From: Geminicoccaceae bacterium
GTDB lineage: Bacteria > Pseudomonadota > Alphaproteobacteria > Geminicoccales > Geminicoccaceae
NCBI GenBank assembly: GCA_030824835.1
Contig: JAPJRA010000066.1
Location: forward strand, 1-10,757
Reading direction: 5' to 3'
DNA: 10,757 nt
Part shown: piece after piece, positions 1 to 5,725 of the stretch
Numbering within the stretch: position 1 is the first letter of the stretch
Layout: each line of letters starts with the position of its first letter
Translations under genes and position numbers: made by a program
The notes under the pieces: generated by a model
Database searches by the model: none
Seen by the model: the letters and a program-made list of their open reading frames with translations, nothing else
What the model was told of the DNA's origin: nothing

Positions 1-1
1 T

Positions 2-386
2 GTGAGCGTTGTCCCCGCCTTGTCGGTGCCGCATCGGGTCCGCGTCATCGTCAACGCCGAAGGCGGTGCGGTTCGCGCCGAAGCTCATCACATTGGGGCA
101 GCGCGATCGGTTGGACAGCGGCCGCCTCTGGCTGTTCCTTGCCAAGCAGCGTACGCGGGTGGAACTGATAGGGCTCGCGCTGCGCGCCGCCATCGGCCGG
201 ATCGACGAGGTGCGCGACTTCGAGCAGCTCGACAGCCCGACATTGGAGATCGACATGCGTGCTAGCCGGGTCCACGTGGCCACCGACGGCGAGGTGACGG
301 TGATGCGGCTGCCGCTGCATTATCGCTCGCGGCTGCGGGCCTTGAGGGTCTTTGCCGCCCCGAAGCCAGCAGCTTCGGCCGAGTGA
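2..386 (+). pseudogene. Disrupted diacylglycerol kinase family lipid kinase (C-terminal part)
   Basis: From about base 69 to the TGA at 384-386, frame 3 encodes the C-terminal end of a bacterial DAGK-type lipid kinase. Visible marks are LITLGQRDRLDSGRLWLF (the usual 'lGxRxrLDxGxLwly' segment), RDFEQLDS, VATDGEV, and LPLHYRSRLRALRV at the end. These enzymes phosphorylate diacylglycerol-like lipids or sphingoid bases at the membrane and are normally about 300 residues; only about 105 fit here. Frame 3 has a TGA at bases 3-5, so it cannot be open upstream. Frame 2 from the GTG at base 2 reads MSVVPALSVPHRVRVIVNAEGGAVR, which looks like the first strand and glycine-rich loop of the same family (VIVNxxGG). 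The simplest reading is an internal deletion of roughly 170-190 residues with loss of frame near bases 60-72. The VGNN segment that should precede RFAPK is absent. The TTG at base 9 is an unlikely start. A plain frameshift in a full-length upstream gene remains possible because the window begins here. Confidence 0.65.
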
Positions 387-1204
387 TGCGGACGATCGCC
401 CAAATCTCGGATCTGCATTTCGGCCGCCACGACGAGGCGGTAGTCGAGGCGTTGCTGGCGAGCCTGCGGGATTCCGGCAGCGACCTGGTCGTCATCAGCG
501 GCGATTTCACCCAGCGCGCCCGGCGCGCCGAGTTCGCAGCCGCACAGGCCTTTCTCGACCGGCTGGCCATGCCGGTGCTCGTGGTACCCGGCAATCACGA
601 CGTGGCCCCGCTGTTTCGGCCGTTGACCCGGATGTTCCGGCCGATGTCACGCTACGAGCGGTTCGTCTCGGCGGACAGGCAGCCGTTTTTCGCCGACGCC
701 GAGATCGCCGTCCTCGGCATCGACACCGCGCGGCGGCTGCCGGGCAAGAACGGGCGGGTATCGCTGAATCAGATGGCAGCCATCCGCGAGATCCTGGGAC
801 CCTTGCCCGATCACCTCTTCAAGGTGTTGGTCACCCATCATCCTCTGGCCGTGCCACGGCTGGCCGGGGCCGTGGAACTGGCCGGTCGCGCCAGCCGCGC
901 GCTCGATGCGGCGGCCGACGCCGGCGTGCACCTGCTGCTGTCCGGCCATTACCATCGCTGGGCCAGCGGCGAAGCCCTGGTCCACATGGCACAGGAGCGA
1001 TCGGTGCTGGTGGTTCACGCCGGCACCGCGGTCTCGACCCGGACCCGCGGCGGTGAAGCCAACAGCTACAACCTGATCCGGCTCACCGGCGAGGCGCTGA
1101 CCATCTCTGTCATGGGGTGGCGTGAGGCGGGCGGCTTTGCCGAGATCGAACGGGGATCGTTCGTGCTCGGTGCCAGCGGCTGGAAAGCCGCCCGGGCAGA
1201 CTGA
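386..1204 (+). CDS. Metallophosphoesterase (calcineurin-like phosphatase)
   Basis: This is a 272-residue cytoplasmic phosphohydrolase of the calcineurin-like family, which hydrolyses phosphomono- or diesters with a two-metal centre. All the metal-binding motifs are present in order: D9-x-H11 (SDLHFG), G39-D40 with FTQ, G69-N70-H71-D72, H151 in VTHHP, and G187-H188-Y-H190 in LLSGHYHRW. The best match by eye is the cyclic-nucleotide phosphodiesterase/3',5'-cAMP phosphodiesterase-like branch, but the substrate cannot be read from sequence. The ATG at 386 is preferred: it overlaps the TGA of the upstream lipid kinase fragment by one base (TGATG), typical of translational coupling. A GTG at 383 is the alternative. 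No signal peptide or membrane helix is seen. The kinase-phosphoesterase pairing suggests a job in phospholipid or phospho-headgroup turnover, which is inference. Family certainty is high; substrate certainty is low. Confidence 0.93.
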   Translation: MRTIAQISDLHFGRHDEAVVEALLASLRDSGSDLVVISGDFTQRARRAEFAAAQAFLDRLAMPVLVVPGNHDVAPLFRPLTRMFRPMSRYERFVSADRQPFFADAEIAVLGIDTARRLPGKNGRVSLNQMAAIREILGPLPDHLFKVLVTHHPLAVPRLAGAVELAGRASRALDAAADAGVHLLLSGHYHRWASGEALVHMAQERSVLVVHAGTAVSTRTRGGEANSYNLIRLTGEALTISVMGWREAGGFAEIERGSFVLGASGWKAARAD

Positions 1205-1322
1205 AGCCACCGATCGGCCCTTCCCCCACCGCGTCGAAGGGTCTATCGCGTGGACGCCGCGACGAGCAGGTCGGGCAGCGATCCGAGCGTGGCATGTCCG
1301 CGCGCAACCCCAGGGCCCAGCG

Positions 1323-1751
1323 ATGCGAAAACCCCGGCCACGCCCCGCCCGCCAGCGGCAGTCCAAGCCCGCCGGCCCAAGCCGGACGGTACCGCCCAAG
1401 GTCGTCACCGCTACACCGACCCAGTTCGTCCGCAGGCAGCGTGCGGAGCCCGCCGCCTATGCCAAGATTCGTAGCAACCCGAAGTTCCAGGAGCTCATCC
1501 GGCAGCGCAATAGGCTGGCTGGCATCCTGTCGCTGGCGATGCTCGCGATCTATTTCGGCTTCATTCTCCTGGTGGCCTTCGGGAGCAGCCTGCTCGGCAC
1601 GCCGCTCGGTGGCGGCATGGTCATGACCGTTGGCATCCCCATCGGCCTGTTCGTCATCGTCTCGGCCTTCGTGCTGACCGGCATCTATGTCAGCAAGGCC
1701 AACACCACCTTCGACGACCTGAACGCCCAGGTTCTTTCAGAGGCGAAATAG
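1323..1751 (+). CDS. DUF485 family two-helix membrane protein
   Basis: This is a 142-residue protein whose residues 45-137 carry the DUF485 (YjcH-like) pattern. A soluble lead-in (IRSNPKFQELIRQRN) is followed by a first membrane helix at about 66-88, a loop with GTPLGGG, a second helix at about 101-123 (MTVGIPIGLFVIVSAFVLTGIYV), and the closing YVSKANTTFDDLNAQV. Family members are small inner-membrane proteins usually encoded just before ActP-type sodium:solute symporters (acetate/pyruvate uptake), possibly as accessory subunits. Here residues 1-40 are an unusual Arg/Pro-rich basic tail, making the protein about 40 residues longer than the common form. The frame is open from 1122, but ATG 1323 is the first plausible start, with AGG at 1312-1314 about 8 bases upstream. 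No symporter follows; the next gene is convergent. It may be an orphan copy. Family call is good; the exact start is less certain. Confidence 0.85.
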   Translation: MRKPRPRPARQRQSKPAGPSRTVPPKVVTATPTQFVRRQRAEPAAYAKIRSNPKFQELIRQRNRLAGILSLAMLAIYFGFILLVAFGSSLLGTPLGGGMVMTVGIPIGLFVIVSAFVLTGIYVSKANTTFDDLNAQVLSEAK

Positions 1752-1770
1752 GCCGATCTCACTTCGATGG

Positions 1771-2901
1771 CTACCGCGCGGCCGGCATTGGAGGCCGAGC
1801 GCCGCGCGAGCGGCCGATTCCCGCCCGCTTGCCCAGGCCGCGCACCGCTCCGCCGATTTGCGCCGCGAGGCCGGCGACGCGCGCTGTAACCGCCGGCCCA
1901 ATCACCGGTTGCCGACGGCGGGCTTTGGTCAGGCCCCAGAACCTGGCGATATGCCAAGTCGACGAGATGCCGACATCAGCCATGAACGGACCGGCGACGC
2001 CGTAACGACCCTGGCCATCCCCGGCCCGGATCGGCACCGCATGGTCGAGACCCGGGACGCGGTAGATCTCGACCACGTCGCGACGTCGGGCGTCGCGCCA
2101 GACACGACGGGTGGCACCGCCGTCGACGATGGCCTGAGCGGCTGGTTTTGGGTCGAGGCCGTGCAGGTCGAGCCATTGCTTCACGACCTCCTCGGCGTTG
2201 CTCGGTGCTACCGTGGTGTCGGCGTCGCCGTGCCAGACAGATATGAGGGGCCACGGGCCAGCATGGGTCGACGCCATCCGCACGAGGTCGCCCCACTCGG
2301 AGGCGCTGCGGCTCGGGCCTTCGGCCATGCTGCTCATCGCTTCACGCGCGCTCGTGGCGCTCCGGTAGGGCAGGCCGGCCAGGATCGCTCCACCCGCGAA
2401 GAGCTCGGGATAGGTCGCCAGCATCACCGAAGCCATCGCACCACCTGCAGATAAGCCGGTAACGTAGACACGGCTGGTGTCGAGGTCGTGCTCGACCAGC
2501 ATTCGCTCGATCATGCGCCGAATGGACAGTGCCTCGCCCCGATCGCGCTGAGCGTCGTGCGGCTCGAACCAATCGAAGCAGCAATAGGCATTGTTGATGC
2601 GCTTCTGCTCCGGGAACAGCACGGCAAAACCGTGCTCGTCGGCGAGCTGCGACCAGCCAGTGCCCTGGTCGTAGGCCGAGGCGGTCTGCGCGCAGCCGTG
2701 CAGCGCCACGACCAGTGGCGCCCGCCGCGGCAGGTCGTCCGGGAGGTGGTACAGCATCCGGAGATTGCCCGGATCGGCTGCCGGAGGTGCCGCCTCCACG
2801 AGACGAGTAGGCGCACTGTCGGGTGCGCCGAGCAGGATTTCCCGCCAGTGATGACGAAGCTCGGCCAGGCCGGCAGCGGTATGATTCAGCAATGCGAGCA
2901 T
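1771..2901 (-). CDS. PHB depolymerase family esterase (alpha/beta hydrolase)
   Basis: This 376-residue hydrolase belongs to the esterase/PHB depolymerase family, which cleaves short-chain ester bonds in polyhydroxybutyrate or related esters such as acetylated or feruloylated compounds. The fold markers are PLVVALHGCAQTASAYD at 62-78 (oxyanion region), the nucleophile elbow G149-L-S151-A-G-G, the acid in WHGDADTTV (D228) and the base in GLDHAVPI (H287). An N-terminal segment (MLALLNHTAAGLAELRHHWR) resembles the leader seen in cytoplasmic members and is not a signal peptide, so an intracellular enzyme is likely. Residues 325-376 are a basic Ala/Gly/Arg-rich tail beyond the catalytic domain. ATG 2901 is supported by a ribosome binding site, GAAAGGAAG on the - strand at 2909-2917, seven bases upstream. 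It converges on the DUF485 gene (stop codons 19 bases apart) and is divergent from mntH. Family is secure; whether PHB is the substrate is not. Confidence 0.92.
   Translation of the reverse strand: MLALLNHTAAGLAELRHHWREILLGAPDSAPTRLVEAAPPAADPGNLRMLYHLPDDLPRRAPLVVALHGCAQTASAYDQGTGWSQLADEHGFAVLFPEQKRINNAYCCFDWFEPHDAQRDRGEALSIRRMIERMLVEHDLDTSRVYVTGLSAGGAMASVMLATYPELFAGGAILAGLPYRSATSAREAMSSMAEGPSRSASEWGDLVRMASTHAGPWPLISVWHGDADTTVAPSNAEEVVKQWLDLHGLDPKPAAQAIVDGGATRRVWRDARRRDVVEIYRVPGLDHAVPIRAGDGQGRYGVAGPFMADVGISSTWHIARFWGLTKARRRQPVIGPAVTARVAGLAAQIGGAVRGLGKRAGIGRSRGARPPMPAAR
1775..1808. terminator. Candidate hairpin terminator between convergent genes
   Basis: Bases 1775-1782 (CGCGCGGC) pair with 1801-1808 (GCCGCGCG). 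An inner CGGC/GCCG stem (1783-1786 with 1794-1797) encloses a 7-base loop, leaving a 3-base bulge at 1798-1800. It starts 24 bases after the DUF485 stop codon. On the other strand it sits in the last codons of the esterase. No T-run follows on either strand, so intrinsic termination is only a possibility, and in GC-rich DNA such pairings also arise by chance. Confidence 0.35.
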
Positions 2902-3047
2902 GGATCGACTTCCTTTCTAACCGCGCAACGGCAAGCTCAGACTTGAGTGGGCGCAGGCCGGCGGTGCGGTTTGGGGGACGGCTCGTCTACCCCGCTTCCG
3001 ATCTATTTGGAGTAGCGCGGCGGCATGGGCACAGGCGATGCTGCATT

Positions 3048-3059
3048 GCACAAATGTGC
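3048..3059. promoter_or_regulatory. Short palindrome GCACA-AA-TGTGC, possible operator
   Basis: This is a perfect inverted repeat, GCACA-AA-TGTGC, in the intergenic region about 147 bases upstream of the esterase start and 208 bases before mntH. Its size and symmetry suit a dimeric repressor, but no regulator gene is nearby to assign it to. Confidence 0.3.
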
Positions 3060-3092
3060 CGGCATGGGGGAATAGGTTATCATTAATTTTGA

Positions 3093-3111
3093 GTTAGTTA
3101 GCCTGACATGG
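3093..3111. promoter_or_regulatory. Candidate DtxR/MntR-type metal-regulator site
   Basis: The core GTTAG-C-CTGAC (3097-3107) differs by one base from the symmetric GTTAG-N-CTAAC centre of DtxR/IdeR-type operators, and about 11 of the 18 specified positions of the 19-base consensus agree. It lies about 156 bases upstream of the mntH start in the AT-rich part of the intergenic region. A manganese- or iron-sensing repressor at an Nramp gene would make biological sense. The flanking arms are poor matches, so this is a suggestion only. Confidence 0.3.
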
Positions 3112-3193
3112 CCTGAATATTGCGCTGCGGTATAGCCGTGCCAAGCGAACCAATCAGGCAAGTCTGCCATCGCATTTCGGCGTAGCTGCAGGT

Positions 3194-3227
3194 TTTAGCT
3201 TGTACTAAATCTCTTGGAAGCTATCTA
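3194..3227 (+). promoter_or_regulatory. Candidate mntH promoter with overlapping inverted repeat
   Basis: TTGTAC (3200-3205) and TATCTA (3222-3227), 16 bases apart, form a reasonable sigma-70-like -35/-10 pair ending 39 bases before the mntH ATG. The inverted repeat TTTAG-N6-CTAAA (3194-3209) lies over the -35 box, where a bound repressor would block polymerase. Both calls are by eye; spacing and hexamers are imperfect. Confidence 0.4.
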
Positions 3228-3266
3228 ACCTACCGGCAGCGGAACCAGCATAGGAGTCGGCCCGAG

Positions 3267-4595
3267 ATGGCCAGCGAAGCCCCATCGATAGGTGTCGATG
3301 AGCTGCGGAGTCTGGCGGAGGTACATCGGTCGATACCGGTGTCGCGCTCGGGAAATCCGATGCGCCGTCTGATGGCGTTCGTGGGTCCCGGCTATCTGGT
3401 CGCCGTCGGGTACATGGACCCCGGCAACTGGGCCACGGACCTCGCTGGAGGCTCCGCCTTCGGCTACACGCTGCTGTCGGTCGTCCTGCTCTCGAACCTG
3501 ATGGCGATCCTGCTGCAGTCGCTGGCGGCCCGGCTGGGCATCGCGACCGGCCAGGATCTGGCTCAGGCCTGCCGAGCGCATTACCCTCCGGCCATCAATT
3601 TCGCGCTGTGGGCATTGTGCGAGATCGCCATCATCGCCTGCGATCTCGCCGAAGTGATCGGTACCGCCATAGCGCTGCAGCTGTTGTTCGGCCTCCCGCT
3701 GCTGCTGGGTGCCACGCTGACCGCACTGGATGTACTGCTGATCCTGCTCCTGCAGCAGCGCGGCTTCCGCTATCTCGAAGCCTTCGTCATCAGCCTGATC
3801 ACGGTGATCGCGGTCTGTTTCGTGATCGAGATTGTGCTGGCGGACCCAGTCTGGGGCGATGTCGCGTTCGGCTTCGTGCCGCAGCCGGAGATCCTGACCA
3901 ACCCGGCCATGCTCTATATCGCCATCGGCATCCTCGGTGCCACGGTGATGCCGCACAATCTCTACCTGCACTCCTCGATCGTGCAGACTCGCCGCTGGGA
4001 ACAGACGCCCAAGGGCCGGCGCGAGGCCTTGCTGTTCGCGACCATCGACAGCACCGTGGCCCTCAGCCTCGCCCTCTTCGTCAATGCGGCGATCCTGATC
4101 CTGGCGGCAGCGGCTTTCCATACCACCGGGCAGACCGAGGTTGCGGAGATCCAGGACGCCTATCAGCTCCTTGCGCCCACCCTCGGCGCCGCGGCGGCCA
4201 GCACGCTGTTCGCACTTGCCCTGCTGGCGTCGGGGCAGAACTCGACGATCACCGCCACCCTAGCCGGCCAGATCGTGATGGAAGGCTTCCTCCGGCTGCG
4301 TCTGGCGCCGTGGCTGCGTCGGGCGGTGACCCGGCTGCTGGCCATCGCCCCGGTGCTCGTCGTGGCCTGGCTCTACGGCGAGAGCGGCACCGCACAACTG
4401 CTGGTCCTGAGCCAGGTGGTCCTCAGCCTGCAGCTGCCCTTTGCCGTGGTGCCGCTGGTACGCTTCACCACCGACCGGACCAAGATGGGCGAGCTGGTGG
4501 CGCCACGCTGGGTGGCGGTGCTGGCCTGGATCGTTACCACCATCATCATCACCCTGAACATGAAGCTGCTGTACGACTTCGCCACGGGCGGCTGA
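3267..4595 (+). CDS. mntH: Nramp family divalent metal (Mn2+) importer MntH
   Basis: This 442-residue inner-membrane protein is of the Nramp/MntH family, proton-coupled importers of Mn2+ and, less selectively, Fe2+ and other divalent metals. The metal site is intact: TM1 carries D51-P-G-N54 ([20 protein letters not shown]) and TM6 carries M228-P-H230 ([19 protein letters not shown]). The methionine is the residue linked to selection of transition metals over Ca2+/Mg2+. The family segment [21 protein letters not shown] is at 321-341. About eleven hydrophobic segments are visible, and the length matches the 410-450 typical of bacteria. The first 35 residues form a polar cytoplasmic tail. ATG 3267 is preceded by AGGAG at 3252-3256, ten bases upstream. 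The gene lies opposite a CDF efflux gene, pointing to a metal-balance locus. Control by a metal repressor is suggested by the upstream repeats but not shown. Confidence 0.96.
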   Translation: MASEAPSIGVDELRSLAEVHRSIPVSRSGNPMRRLMAFVGPGYLVAVGYMDPGNWATDLAGGSAFGYTLLSVVLLSNLMAILLQSLAARLGIATGQDLAQACRAHYPPAINFALWALCEIAIIACDLAEVIGTAIALQLLFGLPLLLGATLTALDVLLILLLQQRGFRYLEAFVISLITVIAVCFVIEIVLADPVWGDVAFGFVPQPEILTNPAMLYIAIGILGATVMPHNLYLHSSIVQTRRWEQTPKGRREALLFATIDSTVALSLALFVNAAILILAAAAFHTTGQTEVAEIQDAYQLLAPTLGAAAASTLFALALLASGQNSTITATLAGQIVMEGFLRLRLAPWLRRAVTRLLAIAPVLVVAWLYGESGTAQLLVLSQVVLSLQLPFAVVPLVRFTTDRTKMGELVAPRWVAVLAWIVTTIIITLNMKLLYDFATGG

Positions 4596-4604
4596 GCCCG
4601 CGGC
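4581..4604. terminator. Hairpin covering both stop codons of mntH and the CDF gene
   Basis: GCC-A-CGGGC (4581-4589) pairs with GCCCG-C-GGC (4596-4604), a nine-position stem with one A/C mismatch and a six-base loop containing the mntH stop TGA. The far arm ends on the last base of the CDF stop codon. Because it is symmetric and lies where two transcripts meet, it could stop transcription both ways. There is no T-run on either side. Confidence 0.45.
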
Positions 4605-5518
4605 TAGACGACATGGGCCGGTGCCTGTGGGCATGGGGTAGCCGAACCGCAGATCTCGACCTGGACCGTGATGTGCGCGATGCCGAACTGGTGGTGCAGG
4701 TCGTGGCGCAGGCGAGCGAGCAGGCCGTCATCCATGGCCTCGGCCGGCCGTACCAGATGCACCGTGAGCGCGGTCTCGGTGGTGCTCATGCCCCAGATAT
4801 GCAGATCGTGCACTTCCTGGACGTCGGGCTGGCCGGCCAGATAGGCCTCCACGGCATGGGGATCGATATTGTCGGGCACGGCATCCATCGCGAGATTCAC
4901 CGAGTCGCGCAGCAAGCCCCACGTGCCCACAGTGATCACGGTCGCGATCAGGATGCTGACCACCGGATCCAGCCATAGCCAGCCGGTCAGCATGATGACC
5001 GCCGCAGCGATGACGACGCCGAGAGATACCGCGGCGTCGGCCACCATATGGAGGAAGGCGCCCTGGATGTTCAGGTCGGCCTTGCGGCCGGCCATGAACA
5101 GCATGGCCGTCCCGGCGTTGACGGCGATTCCCACCGCGGCGACCCAGATGACGACGCCGCCGTCGATCGGCGTGGGGTCGCCAAAACGCCGAATCGCTTC
5201 CCACATGATGCCGCCCACGGCGATCAGCAGCACGACGGCATTGGCCAGGGCCGCCAGGATCGAGCTACGCCGGTAGCCGTAGGTCCGCCGCGGTGTCGGC
5301 GCGCGACGCGACAGCCATGCCGCCCCCCACGCCAGCAGCAGACCGAACACGTCTGACAGGTTGTGCCCCGCGTCAGCGATCAACGCCAACGAGTCGGCGA
5401 CATAGCCGTAGAACGCCTCGATCAGGACGAAGCCGAGATTGAGGGAGACGCCGATCGCAAACGCGCGGCCGAAATCCTTCGGCGCGTGGTCGTGGGCATG
5501 ATCGTGCGCGTGGGCCAT
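4604..5518 (-). CDS. Cation diffusion facilitator (CDF) family metal efflux protein
   Basis: This 304-residue inner-membrane antiporter exports Zn2+ or a similar divalent cation (Co2+, Cd2+, possibly Mn2+) in exchange for protons. Six helices are visible. The transport site shows as H52-NLS-D56 in TM2 (IADAGHNLSDVFGL) and H157-MVA-D161 in TM5 (GAFLHMVADAAVSLG). The HxxxD pairs resemble Zn-type ZitB/CzcD proteins rather than the DxxxD of Mn-type members. The N-terminus is His-rich (HAHDHAHDH), and the C-terminal domain has VHDLHIWGMSTTETALTVHL at 236-255, a family signature. The start at 5518 is chosen because GGAG on the - strand ends five bases before it and it gives the typical length. A tandem ATG at 5521 is nearly equivalent. 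The frame stays open to 5638, but that extension has no family character. It converges on mntH and is divergent from the ABC operon. Confidence 0.94.
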   Translation of the reverse strand: MAHAHDHAHDHAPKDFGRAFAIGVSLNLGFVLIEAFYGYVADSLALIADAGHNLSDVFGLLLAWGAAWLSRRAPTPRRTYGYRRSSILAALANAVVLLIAVGGIMWEAIRRFGDPTPIDGGVVIWVAAVGIAVNAGTAMLFMAGRKADLNIQGAFLHMVADAAVSLGVVIAAAVIMLTGWLWLDPVVSILIATVITVGTWGLLRDSVNLAMDAVPDNIDPHAVEAYLAGQPDVQEVHDLHIWGMSTTETALTVHLVRPAEAMDDGLLARLRHDLHHQFGIAHITVQVEICGSATPCPQAPAHVV

Positions 5519-5725
5519 CATTTCTCCGTCGAAATCGGGTAGCGCTGCTAGACGCAACTGGCCGACTTGCGGCGTGCCCGCAAGCCATTCCAACCTGCAA
5601 CCCTTACGTGGCCCGGCGGCCCTGATCAGCTTGACCATGCGCGCAGGTGTGCGCCATCGTTCACCTGGATAGGAACACGCCCGGCACCGGGTGCGTGGTT
5701 TCTCGCTGCATGAGGCTCGGATGGC
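5519..5725. promoter_or_regulatory. Divergent intergenic region with hairpin upstream of the ABC operon
   Basis: These 207 bases separate the CDF gene (-) from the ABC operon (+) and must contain both promoters; no clear -35/-10 pair was picked out. A GC-rich inverted repeat lies at 5676-5697, with outer arms CACGC (5676-5680) and GCGTG (5693-5697) and an inner CCGG-CA-CCGG, ending 28 bases before the ATPase start. It could be an operator or leader hairpin. No TPP, FMN or other riboswitch consensus was found. Confidence 0.35.

Larger units (their letters stand above)
2902..3266. other. Intergenic regulatory region between divergent esterase and mntH
   Basis: This stretch of 365 bases has no convincing gene. 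The part from about 3060 to 3230 is distinctly more AT-rich than the rest of the window, with runs such as ATCATTAATTTTGAG, as expected of a promoter region. It must hold the divergent promoters of the esterase (-) and mntH (+). Visible elements are a 12-base palindrome at 3048-3059, a DtxR-like half-symmetric site at 3093-3111, and an inverted repeat at 3194-3209 overlapping a candidate promoter. A 9-base direct repeat, CGGCATGGG, occurs at 3021-3029 and 3060-3068. No tRNA, small RNA or riboswitch fold was recognised. Confidence 0.75.

Noticed and set aside
1205..1322. Upstream extension of the DUF485 frame (open from 1122)
   Set aside because: It overlaps the phosphoesterase gene in another frame and shows no family residues; it is open only because of high GC.
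3021..3068. CGGCATGGG direct repeat as possible iterons
   Set aside because: There are only two copies, unevenly placed, with no replication gene nearby; chance is likely.
3225..4121. 298-residue open frame on the - strand across mntH
   Set aside because: It is antisense to a well-recognised Nramp gene and its Asp/Gln/Arg-rich translation shows no domain.
3608..4978. 456-residue + frame crossing mntH and the CDF gene
   Set aside because: It is an out-of-frame reading of two real genes in GC-rich DNA with Arg/Pro-rich content.
5519..5638. Forty extra N-terminal residues on the CDF protein
   Set aside because: The extension does not resemble the family, while GGAG lies right before the ATG at 5518, giving the normal length.
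5560..5660. Fragments resembling a TPP riboswitch (AACCCTT, CCTGATC, GCGCAGG) ahead of the ABC operon
   Set aside because: The diagnostic CTGAGA segment is absent and the bases around CCTGATC do not form the required stems; the likeness is partial and probably chance.
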